Notes: generated by a model from the letters alone, not told the origin. A stretch of 60,514 nt of DNA from Deltaproteobacteria bacterium (GCA_016875225.1 VGRW01000015.1:1-60514); one strand, 5' to 3'. Shown: positions 49,671 to 58,724, counted from the stretch's first letter. Numbers and translations are program-made.

Positions 49671-52058
49671 TCAGCGAGCGGTCGACTTCGCCGCGGGAGC
49701 CGCCTGCGACCCAGGTCCGATCGTGCGGTCGAGCCAGTCGAGCATCTCTGCCGAGGTGTGGAGCACGTTCTCCCGCGCGCGGTAGTGGTGCCGCTCGTGC
49801 GGCAGCTCCACGTACCGCACGTTCACACCGTTTCCGACCAGAGCGTGGAAGAAGCGGCGGGCCTGCAGCGTCGGCGTGCCCGGGTTGTCATCGACGCCGC
49901 CGTGCATGAGCAGGAAAGGCTCGTCGATCTCGTCGGCGCGATAGAACGGCGACATTCGCGTGTAGAAGTCGGTCGCCTCCCAGAACGAGCGCTTCTCGTG
50001 CTGGAATCCGAAAGGCGTGAGCGTGCGGTTGTAGGCCCCGCTGATCGCGATGCCGGTGCGGAACAGGTTCGAGTGCACCAGCAGGTTCGCGGTCGAGAAG
50101 GCGCCGTAGCTGCGCCCCGCCACGGCGATGCGCCCGCGGTCGGAGATCCCGTTCTCGACCAGGTAGTCGATCGCCGCCTCCATGCTCGAGACCAGCTGCG
50201 GGACGTAGGTGTCGTTCGCCGTCTCGCCCTCGCCGATGATCGGCACCGTCGGATTGAGCAGAAGCGCGTAGCCTTCGAGCACCGCGGCGATCGGCGAAGC
50301 CTCCTTGATCTGGTGGAAACGGAAGCGCCGCGCGTCCATCTGCTCGGCGTACTGCTCGTCCGTGAACTCCGCCGGATAGATCCACACCAGCGTCGGCAGA
50401 GGCTTGGCCGGGTCGCGATCCCGCGGCAGGTACAGCATGCCGTTCAGCCGCACGCCGTCGTTGCGCTCGAAGCTGACGTTCCTGCGCTCGACGCCGTCGA
50501 GCTCCGGAAACGGGTTGGAGAGCGCTCCGATAGGGGTGTGCTCACCGGTCGCGGTCTGCACGGAGAAGAGCCGCGGCGGCTCGGTCTCGGACTCTCGCAC
50601 GGTCAGGATCGTGCTCATCTTCGCGTCTACCAGCGCGACCATTCGCTCGTAGACGCCCTCTCGCGCCGTGAGCAGCCGCTCGATCTCGAGCGTGTCGAGA
50701 TCGAGCGCGTCGACGTGGGGTCGAGGGCCGTCGTCGCTGAGTCCGTCGCTCATCAGGAGGATGCGCCGATCGCTCTCGACGATCGGTCCGCGATTTCCGT
50801 CCCGCCTCACCGCGCGGCCGGGGTCGTCGTGGACGTCCTTCACCGCCCCCTCCCAGGCGAGCTTCGCCGATCGGTCCGGCGCAACGACGAAGTAGCGGAT
50901 CTTCGTGCCGTGCTCCGCGAGCTGGGTGAAGAGCGCCGTTCCGCGCTCGGTCCAGCCGAAGCGGCCGATGCCGCCGGCGCTGCGCGTCACCTCGCGCGGC
51001 GCCGCGCTGTACGGGGGATCGAGCGCGACCCAGCGCTCGCCGCCACCGTCGAGCACTTCGGTCCAGCCCAGAGCCTGGGAGTCGTGCTGCCAGGCGAAGC
51101 TCGGCAGGCCCGGGCCCTGCGTCGGCGTGATGCCGCGCGGCTGCGGCAGCGAGGGTGCCTCGGTGCGCCGCCCACGCTCGAGGTCTCAGAGCTCGACCTC
51201 GCGGCCGAAGTGAGACGCAGTGAGCAAGTGCGAGTACGGACGCGCAAGACGGATCACCAAGGCCCGCTTGCCATCGGGCGACGGAGTCACACGGGCCAGC
51301 AGACCCGTTGCCCCTTCGATGCGCTGGACGCGACCGCCGACGTCGACGACCGCGAGCGTCGAGCTGAAGTAGTGCTCGAAGAGGGCCTCCTCGTAGGCAT
51401 CGTCCAGCAGATTGCTGTAAGTGCGAGTCCGGGCCGCGCCACCGGCGTGCTCGATGATGTTCGGCGACACGAACGCGGCCGGCGGCGGCGCCTGCTCGTC
51501 TGGCACCACCCGACACAGCAGCGCTCCGTCGGCGATCCAGTCACAAGGCGCTTCGAAGCCGGGATTGACGGCGACCGGCAGCACGCGCTCGGCGCCGGCA
51601 TCGACGTCGAAAAGCGCCAGGCGCGGCCCGCCGGTTCGGAAGCGGATCGCACTCAGGTGGCGGCCGTCGGGCGAGAACTCGACATGGTCCAGCGCCGGCT
51701 CGCCCGCCGGCACCCAGGTCGCGAGCGTGGCCCCGGTGCGCGCGTCGAGCACGACGACCCGCTCGATCCAGGAGTCGTAGCCCGAGCTTCTGATCTCGGG
51801 ATCGAGCCAGAAGCCCGCGAGGCCGAGGTGCGGCCGCGCGATCCGCCCGACCGGAACCAGAGTCTCGCGGTAGACCAGCGCGATCCGACCGGACCGCGCA
51901 TTGAACACGCCCTGTGGCGTCTGGGTCGCGGTCAGGAGCCGCACCACGGCCGCGCTCTTTGGCACGCGGTATTCGCCAGGGGCGGGCGAGTCCGCGCGTG
52001 AGGCCGCCGCGATGAGCAGGAGTATGAAGAGAGTCACCAGCCGGGTCGCACGAGTCAT
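49671..52058 (-). pseudogene. S9 prolyl-oligopeptidase family peptidase interrupted by an in-frame TGA
   Basis: One 796-codon frame, split by TGA at 51188-51186 (codon 291). Residues 1-290 give a signal peptide (LVTLFILLLIAAASRADS) and half of a beta-propeller ending SHFGREVEL. After the TGA the same frame continues DLERGRRTEAPSLPQPRG, then the rest of the propeller and the catalytic domain with Ser in VAGRSYGAFS, Asp in HGGVDDNPGT and His in PHERHHYRA. In plant and bacterial glutamyl-endopeptidase relatives the interrupted spot reads V-x-V-W-(T/D), so TGA replaces a Trp. ATG 52058 has GGAG 6 nt upstream. It is probably a nonsense mutation. Confidence 0.8.
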
Positions 52059-52094
52059 CAAAGTCTCCAATCGGATGTCCGGTCGCTTCTCGCG

Positions 52095-52325
52095 CTAGCG
52101 AACGTGGTACGTGAGCGCGTTCGGGCTGAACTCGTGCGGGTCGCTGCCCTCGGCGAAGCGGTAGCGGCGCCGGCCGTCGTCGAGCCCCGTCACCAGGTAG
52201 CGGTCTGCCGCAAGATCGTGAAGGACCTCGAGCGTGGTCCGGAGCACGGGCACGCCGTGGCAGTTCAGCGCGTGCGCTTCGCTCACGCTGCAGGGCCGGC
52301 CTTCTGCGTCGTAGCTCTCCGTCAT
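52095..52325 (-). CDS. Small protein of unknown function (76 aa)
   Basis: A short frame, MTESYDAEGRPCSVSEAHAL to EFSPNALTYHVR, with strong GC preference at third codon positions and a GGA-type site before the ATG. No family is recognised. It contains two Cys and a Tyr/Arg-rich patch (DDGRRRYRF). It sits 36 bp upstream of the S9 peptidase start in the same direction. The 135 bp between it and the acyl-CoA dehydrogenase show nothing recognisable. Confidence 0.6.
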   Translation of the reverse strand: MTESYDAEGRPCSVSEAHALNCHGVPVLRTTLEVLHDLAADRYLVTGLDDGRRRYRFAEGSDPHEFSPNALTYHVR

Positions 52326-52460
52326 GGAGATCTTCCAGCTGCCCGCGTCGAGTGGAAGACGCGTCGCGTGTACCTGTGCACGACGGCGTGCTTTCCCACG
52401 CGCGTCACCGCGGCGCAGGACGCAAGCGCGATCGCGACCGAGCGCCGGCTGCGCGCCGCC

Positions 52461-53786
52461 TCACGGACCGCTGAAGACCTTGCCTTCGCTCGGACGCGAC
52501 AGGAAGCTCGCCTTCAGGTCGTAGTCGCTCGCGCCTTGCTCGGTCCAGTACGCGAGCTCCGCGCGACCGACGACGAACCAGTGCACTTCGTCGGGCCCGT
52601 CGGCGAGCCGCAGGGTGCGCTGGCTCGCGTACATCTCGGCGAGCGGCGTCCACTGCGAGACGCCGGCGGCGCCGTGGAGCTGGATCGCCTCGTCGATGAT
52701 CTTGCACACGCGTTCGGGCACCATCGCCTTCACGGCGCTGACCCAGGAGCGCGCCTGCTGGTTGCCCAGCACGTCCATCGCTTTCGCGGCCTTCAAGACC
52801 ATGAGCCTCATCGCCTCGATCTCGATGCGCGACTTCGCGATCGTCTCGGCGGTGCGGCCCAGGTTCGCGAGCCGCTTGCCGAACGCCTCGCGCGTGAGTC
52901 CGCGCTTCGCCATCAGCTCGATCGCGCGCTCCGCAGCGCCGATCGAGCGCATGCAGTGGTGGATCCGGCCGGGGCCGAGCCGCACCTGCGAGATCTCGAA
53001 GCCGCGCCCCTCGCCGAGCAGGAGATTCTCCTTGGGCACACGGCAGTTCTTGAAGCGGATGTGCATGTGGCCGTGCGGCGCGTCGTCTTTGCCGAAGACC
53101 TGCATCGCGCCGAGAATCTCGTAACCCGGCGTGTTCGTCGGCACGAGGATCTGCGACTGGCGCAGGTGCTGCGGCGCGTCCGGATTGGTCTGCACCATCA
53201 CGATCATGATCTTGCAGCGCGGATCGCCCGCGCCCGAGATGTAGAACTTCTCGCCGTCGATCACCCACTCGTCGCCGACGAGCACCGCGCGGCAGGCGAT
53301 GTTCTTCGCGTCCGACGACATGCGGTCGGGCTCGGTCATGGCGTAGGCGGAGCGGATCTCGCCGTTCAGCAGCGGCTCGAGCCAGCGCTTCTTCTGCTCC
53401 TTGGTGCCGACGCGCTCGAGCACCTCCATGTTCCCCGTGTCGGGAGCGGAGCAGTTCAGGCACTCCGAGGCGAGCGGGTTCTTGCCCAGCTCCGAGGCGA
53501 TGTAGGCGTAGTCCAGGTTCGCGAGCCCCTGCCCCGTCTCGGCGTCGGGCAGAAAGAAGTTCCAGAGCCCGTTCGCCTTCGCCCGGGCCTTCACCGAGTC
53601 GAGCAGCTCGAGCTGCCCCGGCGCCCAGGACCAGCGCTCCGCGCGGTCGGCGCCGAGGCGGTAGAACTCGGTCGTGATCGGCTCGACCTCCTTCTGGATG
53701 AACTCCTTGACCCGGCCGTACAGGGGCCTCGCGCCCTCCGACATGCGCAGGTCGTTCATCTCGGGCGTGGTCGGCAGACCGGACAT
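52461..53786 (-). CDS. Acyl-CoA dehydrogenase (ACAD10/11-like)
   Basis: A 441-residue flavoenzyme that introduces the 2,3-double bond into acyl-CoA. Family blocks are YAMTEPDRMSSDAKNI, WVIDGEKFYISGAGDPRC, LGPGRIHHCMRSIGAAERAIELM and IQLHGAAGVSQWTPLAEMYASQRTLRLADGPDEVH. The GRIHHCMR form and length match the ACAD10/11 and bacterial FadE11-like group, often acting on longer or hydroxylated chains. ATG 53786 is chosen for GAGGAG 6 nt upstream. It is divergent from the FabH-like gene across a 195-bp gap in which I see no clear promoter. Confidence 0.93.
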   Translation of the reverse strand: MSGLPTTPEMNDLRMSEGARPLYGRVKEFIQKEVEPITTEFYRLGADRAERWSWAPGQLELLDSVKARAKANGLWNFFLPDAETGQGLANLDYAYIASELGKNPLASECLNCSAPDTGNMEVLERVGTKEQKKRWLEPLLNGEIRSAYAMTEPDRMSSDAKNIACRAVLVGDEWVIDGEKFYISGAGDPRCKIMIVMVQTNPDAPQHLRQSQILVPTNTPGYEILGAMQVFGKDDAPHGHMHIRFKNCRVPKENLLLGEGRGFEISQVRLGPGRIHHCMRSIGAAERAIELMAKRGLTREAFGKRLANLGRTAETIAKSRIEIEAMRLMVLKAAKAMDVLGNQQARSWVSAVKAMVPERVCKIIDEAIQLHGAAGVSQWTPLAEMYASQRTLRLADGPDEVHWFVVGRAELAYWTEQGASDYDLKASFLSRPSEGKVFSGP

Positions 53787-53981
53787 CTCGCACTCCTCGT
53801 TTCGGGGTTGGGATTGTCCCAGATCGCGCCCCGCCCTGCCCACCCGAGGGCAGTCCGACGCCCATTTTGGGAGGCAGGCAGGATCTCCGACCCGCTGGCG
53901 CACGGCCGGCGCGGCGTTCCGCGCCGGAACGGATCTCGCATCCCCTCACCGCCGTTGAACCGACTTGCGGATGGATTGCCG

Positions 53982-55019
53982 ATGCTGCCGCGCAGAGTCT
54001 TCCTGAATCACGTCAGCCACTACGTGCCCGAGACCGTGCTCGACAACCGCTTCTTCGAGGGGATCCTCGACACGACCGACGCGTGGATCCGCGGCCGGGT
54101 CGGAATCGCCGAGCGGCGCACGATGAGCGACTACCGCGGCAGCTTTCCGGTCTTCGAGATCGGTCGCCGCGCGGTCGATCGGCTGATCGAGACGACCGGG
54201 TTCGATCTCGCAAGCGTCGATCTGATCCTGTCCGCGAGCTGCACGGACGACCTGCAGTACCCTGGGCCGGGCAACATGATCTCGCAGCACTACGGGCTGC
54301 GCGTGCCGGCGTTCCAGCTCAAGAACGCGTGCTCGTCGGTGGTGTACGCGCTCGAGGTCGCGCGCGGCCTGCTGCAGCTCGGCAGCTACCGCAGGATCCT
54401 GATCGTGAACGGCGAGCCGTTCACGATCCAGACCGACTACGCCGACCGCACCTCGGCGATCCTGTTCGGCGACGCGGCGTCGGCGATCGTGGTCTCGAGC
54501 GAGCCGGGCCGGCTCGAGCTCGTCGACGTCGCGATCGGCGGGCGCGGCGCCTGCGTGATCAACGCGAGCGCCCCCGGCGCGTCGCCGTCGGTCTCGATCC
54601 GCGACGCGATTCCGGCGCCGCAGGGCGCCACGCGGGACGATCACTTCGGCGGCGTCGCCCCGCACTTCGGCCGCTTCCAGCAGTCCGGCCGCGAGGTCTT
54701 CGACTTCGTCGTGAACGAGATCCCGGGCGAGATCCAGGCCTTCCTCGCGAAGCACCGGCTGTCGATGGACGACGTCGACTTCTTCATCGGTCACCAGGCG
54801 AACCTGTCGATGCTCGACGCGCTGTGCAAGACGCTCGGCATCGACGCGAGCCGGCACCTGTTCAACATCGACCGCTACGGCAACACGAGCTCGGCGGGCT
54901 GGGTCACGGTGCTCTCGGAGGCGCTGGCGGCGGATCGCTTCGAGTCGGGCGATCAGCTGCTGGTCGCGGCCTTCGGCGGCGGCCTCGCCTGGGGGTCGCT
55001 GCTCGCGCGCGCGGCCTAG
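53982..55019 (+). CDS. Beta-ketoacyl-ACP synthase III (FabH-like)
   Basis: A 345-residue thiolase-fold ketosynthase. The triad is Cys117 in KNACSSVVYALEVA, His271 in FFIGHQANLSMLDAL and Asn301 in RYGNTSSAGW. The N-terminal stretch YVPETVLDN, DAWIRGRVGI is standard for FabH/KASIII. It could start fatty-acid synthesis or condense an acyl group in a secondary pathway; genes of the core fab operon are not nearby. Its 3' end is 4 bp from the convergent peroxiredoxin gene's overlap point. Confidence 0.92.
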   Translation: MLPRRVFLNHVSHYVPETVLDNRFFEGILDTTDAWIRGRVGIAERRTMSDYRGSFPVFEIGRRAVDRLIETTGFDLASVDLILSASCTDDLQYPGPGNMISQHYGLRVPAFQLKNACSSVVYALEVARGLLQLGSYRRILIVNGEPFTIQTDYADRTSAILFGDAASAIVVSSEPGRLELVDVAIGGRGACVINASAPGASPSVSIRDAIPAPQGATRDDHFGGVAPHFGRFQQSGREVFDFVVNEIPGEIQAFLAKHRLSMDDVDFFIGHQANLSMLDALCKTLGIDASRHLFNIDRYGNTSSAGWVTVLSEALAADRFESGDQLLVAAFGGGLAWGSLLARAA

Positions 55020-55543
55020 CGGCGCGGGAAGCCGAGCTCTTCCAGCGTTCGCGCGATGTCCTGGCCGGCGGTCGACGTGCTCACGTTCTTGTCGATCTTG
55101 CGCACGATTCCGTCGGAATCGATGTAGAAGGTCCAGCGCTTGGCGAAGAGCCCGCCGAGCCCCGACACGCCGTACGCCTTCGCCGTCTCGCCGGTCGGGT
55201 CGGAGAGCAGCACGTGCTTCGACTCGAGCGACTTTGCGAACTCGGCGTTCTTCTCCGGCGAATCCAGGCTCACCATGAAGACGGACGCGCGGAACGCCCC
55301 GATCGCCTCGGCGCTGTCACGCAGCGCCGCGAGCTCCGCGCTTCAGCCAGGGGTGAAGGCCTTCGGGAACCAGGCCAGGACCACGCCTTCCTTCCCGGCG
55401 AACTCGGCGAGCGTCCAGGTCTTGCCGTCGCTGCCCTGCAGCGCGAAGTCGGGCGCGCGCGCGCCGACCGCGAGGTCCGCGCTGGCCGCGCCGCCCGAGG
55501 CGCCGAAGAGGACCGAGAGCGCGGCGAGCGCGCGTTTCATCAT
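55016..55543 (-). CDS. Selenocysteine-containing peroxiredoxin (BCP/AhpC-TSA type), exported
   Basis: A 175-residue thioredoxin-fold peroxidase read through an in-frame TGA at 55345-55343. The protein runs MMKRALAALSVLFG (signal peptide), APDFALQGSDGKTWTLAEFAGK, then WFPKAFTPG-U67-SAEL. The TGA stands exactly where BCP-type peroxiredoxins have the peroxidatic Cys (TPGCTxE). The same frame continues with VFMVSLDSPEKN, LLSDPTGETAKAYGV and RWTFYIDSDGIVRKID, all family blocks. No Cys occurs anywhere, so it is a 1-Sec enzyme needing an outside reductant. A SECIS-like hairpin follows the TGA. The ATG overlaps the SnoaL stop. Confidence 0.9.
55309..55345 (-). promoter_or_regulatory. SECIS-like hairpin directing UGA recoding
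   Basis: On the minus strand the TGA (55345-55343) is followed by 13 nt and then a perfect 8-bp stem, CGGCGCTG (55329-55322) with CAGCGCCG (55316-55309), closing a 5-nt loop CGTGA. Bacterial SECIS elements are short hairpins in this position, with a GU in a small apical loop bound by SelB; both conditions hold. Confidence 0.65.
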
Positions 55544-55956
55544 CCGAGCGCCTTCGCGTGCTTGGCCATCCACTCGCCCATCGCCTTCTGCGCGGCCGGA
55601 TCGAAGTCGTCGCGAAGCAGCGCGATCCGATCTCCCTCGAACTCGGCCGTCTCCACGCCCGAGATGACCAGATCCGGCAGGCCCTTCTTCGTAAAGGAGA
55701 CCGACCACTTCATCGTGAGCGTGTCCCCCTTCACGGCGGGCCGGGCGAAGTCGGGCGTGCGGCTGTCCATCCGACGGTCGAATCCGTCCACGCCCGCCTT
55801 CAGCTTCGCGAGCACGGCCGCACGGCCGCGCGCGGCGGGCTCGCCTTCGTAGACGGCGCCCGGGGTGAAATAGACCTCGAGGCGCGACCAGTCGTCGTCG
55901 TGAAGGCTCTCTTCGAAGGCGTCCGCATACGCGAGATAGCGATCCAGGATCGTCAT
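55540..55956 (-). CDS. SnoaL-like / NTF2-fold protein
   Basis: A 138-residue NTF2-like cone fold: helix-rich start (ILDRYLAYADAFEESLHDDDWSRLEVYFTPGAVYEGEP), a conserved loop with GRAAVLAKL, and paired strands (LTMKWSVSFTKKGLPDLVISGVETAEFEGDRIALLRDDF). No fixed catalytic set is evident. It lies 18 bp after the acyl-CoA ligase and is coupled to the selenoprotein peroxiredoxin by ATGA, so it belongs to the alcohol dehydrogenase-ligase operon. Function unknown; a small-molecule isomerase or hydrolase role is possible. Confidence 0.85.
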   Translation of the reverse strand: MTILDRYLAYADAFEESLHDDDWSRLEVYFTPGAVYEGEPAARGRAAVLAKLKAGVDGFDRRMDSRTPDFARPAVKGDTLTMKWSVSFTKKGLPDLVISGVETAEFEGDRIALLRDDFDPAAQKAMGEWMAKHAKALG

Positions 55957-55974
55957 GCAGGTGTCCTCCCGGGA

Positions 55975-57549
55975 TCAGTTTACCCTTCGGCCGCCCTTCC
56001 AGTACTTCTCGCGCAGCATGAATTTCTGCAGCTTGCCGGTGGCGGTGCGCGGGAGCGCGTCCATGAAGTCGACCGAGGTCGGGCACTTGAAGTGCGCCAG
56101 GTGCTCGCGGCAGAACGCGATCAGCTCCTTCTCGTCGGCGGAGCTGCCGGGGCGCAGCACGACCAGCGCCTTCGGGGTCTCGCCCCACTTCTCGTGCGGA
56201 ACGCCGATCACCGCGCACTCGAGCACCGCGGGGTGGCGGAACAGCGCGGCCTCGATGTCGGGCGAGCTGATGTTCTCGCCGCCCGAGATGATCACGTCCT
56301 TCTTGCGGTCGACGATGTGGATCGAGCCGATCTCGTCCCAGACCGCGAGATCTCCCGTGTGGAAGTAGCCGCCGTACACGGCCGCCGCGGTCTCCTCGGG
56401 CTGCAGCCAGTAGCCGGCGAAGACGACGTTGGAGCGCGCGCAGACCTCGCCGACGGCCTTGCCGTCGCGCGGCACGGGCTGCTCGTTTGCGTCGAGCACG
56501 GCGATCTCGACGCCGAGCGCGGGCACGCCCGCGCGCGAGCGGCGCGCCCAGTCCTCCTTCTCGGTCGCGAAGTCCGGGTGCGAGACGGTCAGCACCGGCG
56601 CGGTCTCGGTCAGGCCGTAGATCTGGATGAAGTCCCAGCCGAGCTCCGTCTCGAGCCGCTCGATGAACGCAGCCGGCGGCGGCGCGCCCGCGACCGTGAA
56701 GCGCGGCTTCGTGGCGATCTCGTGCTTCGCCTTGTCGGGGTAGTCGAGCACCGTGCGCAGCACCGCAGGCGCCATACACGCGAAGGTGACGCCGTTCTGC
56801 TCGATCAGCTCGTAGATGCGCTTCGCGTCGATGCTGCGCAGCACGACGTGCGTGCCGCCCATTCCGGTGAGCGCGTACACGCCCCCCCAGCCGTTGCAGT
56901 GGAACATCGGCAGGGTCCAGAGCTCCACGTCGTCGTGCGAGATGCGCAGGTGCGCGATCAGGTTGTACGCGTTCAGGTAGCAGTTGCGGTGCGTGAGCAT
57001 CACGCCCTTGGGGCGCGCGGTGGTTCCCGAGGTGTAGTTCAGCGAGACGACGTCGTTCTCCGAGCGCGCCGGCGCGGGCGGAGGTTCGTCGGACTCGACC
57101 GCGAGAAGCGCGTTCCAGTCCAGCCAGCCCGCCGGCGCCGCGCCGCTCTCCTGCGCCACCACGTAGCTCCGCACGGTCGAGAGCCGCGGCCGGATCCCGT
57201 CGACGACCTCGACGTACTCCCAGTCGACCAGCACCGTTGCGACACCGGCGTGGTTCAGGATGTACTCGTGGTCGGCGGCGAGCAGGCGGTAGTTCAGCGG
57301 CACCAGGATCGCGCCGATCCAGCTGGTCGCGTAGAAGCTCTCCAGGAAGAAGTGCGAGTTCGGCGAGAGGATGCAGACGCGATCGCCCGGCCCGACGCCG
57401 AGCCGCTGCAGCGCGCGCGCGAGCCGGTTCACGCGCGCTGCAAGCTCCCGGTAGCTGAAGCGCCGCTCGCCGTCGACGACCGCGAGCTTCTCGGGATACA
57501 CCTGCGCCGCGCGGCGCAGGAAGTCGTCGACCAGGAGCGGGACCTCCAC
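55975..57549 (-). CDS. Acyl-CoA synthetase (AMP-forming, long/medium-chain type)
   Basis: A 524-residue ANL-superfamily ligase that activates a carboxylic acid via an acyl-adenylate. The P-loop-like motif is LNYTSGTTARPKGVMLTHRN, followed by QIYGLTETAPV, YFHTGDLAVWDEIGSIHIVDRKKDVIISGGENISSPDIE (hinge) and the catalytic Lys in LPRTATGKLQK. It lies 13 bp after the Zn alcohol dehydrogenase and 18 bp before the SnoaL-like gene. The neighbouring dehydrogenase could supply an aldehyde or acid precursor; the acid is not identifiable from sequence. Confidence 0.94.
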   Translation of the reverse strand: MEVPLLVDDFLRRAAQVYPEKLAVVDGERRFSYRELAARVNRLARALQRLGVGPGDRVCILSPNSHFFLESFYATSWIGAILVPLNYRLLAADHEYILNHAGVATVLVDWEYVEVVDGIRPRLSTVRSYVVAQESGAAPAGWLDWNALLAVESDEPPPAPARSENDVVSLNYTSGTTARPKGVMLTHRNCYLNAYNLIAHLRISHDDVELWTLPMFHCNGWGGVYALTGMGGTHVVLRSIDAKRIYELIEQNGVTFACMAPAVLRTVLDYPDKAKHEIATKPRFTVAGAPPPAAFIERLETELGWDFIQIYGLTETAPVLTVSHPDFATEKEDWARRSRAGVPALGVEIAVLDANEQPVPRDGKAVGEVCARSNVVFAGYWLQPEETAAAVYGGYFHTGDLAVWDEIGSIHIVDRKKDVIISGGENISSPDIEAALFRHPAVLECAVIGVPHEKWGETPKALVVLRPGSSADEKELIAFCREHLAHFKCPTSVDFMDALPRTATGKLQKFMLREKYWKGGRRVN

Positions 57550-57562
57550 GGCTCGCCTTCCC

Positions 57563-58645
57563 CTAGCTCATCATGATGACGCTGCGCGCCACCTCGCCGG
57601 TCTCGAGCTGCGCGAACGCCTCGTTCACGTCCTCGAGCTTGATCCGGCGCGAGACCAGGTCGTCGAGGTTCAGCTTGCCGTTCAGGTACATGTCGACGTA
57701 CTTGGGCATGTCGGTGCGGAAGCGGTTGCTGCCCATGTTCGAGCCCTGGATCTTCTTCTCGAACAGGAAGTCGACGCCGGGCAGCTCGACCTTCTGACCG
57801 ATCGGGATCATTCCGATCACCGTCGCGGTGCCGCCGTTCTTCAGCATGCCGAACGCCTGCTCCGCGGCGATCTTGAGCCCGATCGCCTCGAAGGAGTAGT
57901 CCACGCCGCCGCCGGTCAGATCCTTCACCTGCGCGACCGGATCGCCCTTCTTCGCGTTCACCGCGTCGGTGGCGCCCATCTTTCGCGCCAGCTCGAGCTT
58001 GGAGTCGAGCATGTCGACCGCGATCACGCGGCCCGCGCCCGCGATCGCCGCGCCCTGGATCGCCGACAGGCCCACGCCCCCGCAGCCGATCACCGCGACC
58101 GTCGAGCCCGGCGCGACCTTGGCGGTGTTGAACACCGCGCCGACGCCCGTCGTCACGCCGCAGCCGATCAGCGCCGCGCGGTCGAGCGGCATGTCCTTGC
58201 GGATCTTCACGATCGCGTTCTCGTGCACCAGCATCTGCTCGGCGTACGAGGACAGGTCGAGGAACTGCCACACCGGGGCGCCGTCCTTGGACAGACGCGG
58301 CGGATCGGTGAACGGCCTGCGGGTGGCCGCCTTGTCGCAGAGCGAGGGCCGGCCGGAGAGGCAGTACTCGCAGGAGCCGCAGAACACCGAGAGGCAGGTG
58401 ATCACGTGGTCGCCGGGCGCGACGTAGCGCACGTCGGAGCCGACCTGCTCGACGACGCCCGCGGACTCGTGGCCGAGCACGGCCGGCATCGGGTACTGGT
58501 AGGCGCCGGTCCAGAAGTGCAGATCGCTGTGGCACACGCCCGCGGCGACGGTGCGCACCAGTACCTCGCGCGGCCCGGGCTTCGCGATCTGGATGTCTTC
58601 GATCGAGAGGGGCTGCTTGATCCCCCGCAAGACGGCTGCCTTCAT
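57563..58645 (-). CDS. Zinc-dependent alcohol dehydrogenase (MDR family)
   Basis: A 360-residue medium-chain dehydrogenase. The catalytic zinc site is in GVCHSDLH and GHESAGVVE. The structural zinc lobe has four Cys (FCGSCEYCLSGRPSLC). The Rossmann fold is VAVIGCGGVGLSAIQGA, with an acidic residue at the strand-2 end (AVDMLD), favouring NAD. The style is close to class III / S-hydroxymethyl-thiol and NDMA-type alcohol dehydrogenases. ATG 58645 is chosen since the upstream extension runs into the divergent hydrolase promoter. First gene of the four-gene operon. Confidence 0.93.
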   Translation of the reverse strand: MKAAVLRGIKQPLSIEDIQIAKPGPREVLVRTVAAGVCHSDLHFWTGAYQYPMPAVLGHESAGVVEQVGSDVRYVAPGDHVITCLSVFCGSCEYCLSGRPSLCDKAATRRPFTDPPRLSKDGAPVWQFLDLSSYAEQMLVHENAIVKIRKDMPLDRAALIGCGVTTGVGAVFNTAKVAPGSTVAVIGCGGVGLSAIQGAAIAGAGRVIAVDMLDSKLELARKMGATDAVNAKKGDPVAQVKDLTGGGVDYSFEAIGLKIAAEQAFGMLKNGGTATVIGMIPIGQKVELPGVDFLFEKKIQGSNMGSNRFRTDMPKYVDMYLNGKLNLDDLVSRRIKLEDVNEAFAQLETGEVARSVIMMS

Positions 58646-58718
58646 GACGTGACCTTCCTCTGCGCGGCATCGCGCGGCTGCGATTCTGAAGCGATACGCG
58701 CCGCGGGTCAAAGCCGTC

Positions 58719-58724
58719 TAGAAT
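58719..58724 (+). promoter_or_regulatory. candidate -10 box TAGAAT
   Basis: A TAnnnT box 8 nt before GTG 58733, with no ribosome site. It is one of the clearest leaderless-type starts in the window. Confidence 0.42.

Noticed and set aside
51186-51188. Selenocysteine in the S9 peptidase
   Set aside because: Homologues have Trp, not Cys, at this site, and it is far from the catalytic triad. The hairpin that can be drawn after it is weak and expected by chance in GC-rich DNA.
49671-52058. TGA read as tryptophan (alternative genetic code)
   Set aside because: TGA serves as a normal stop at many other gene ends in the window, including coupled ATGA and TTGA junctions, so a code change is not tenable.
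52104-53981. Very long open frames opposite or upstream of real genes (for example the frame running into the FabH-like gene, and long antisense frames over lon, clpB and 5-oxoprolinase)
   Set aside because: They are Arg/Ala/His-rich, lack domain motifs and mirror the strong codon bias of the genuine gene on the other strand. Only the parts with family motifs were kept.
54400-55019. FabH-like gene as the start of a polyketide or olefin (OleA-type) cluster
   Set aside because: No oleBCD partners or carrier-protein genes lie nearby, so a pathway assignment is not supported.
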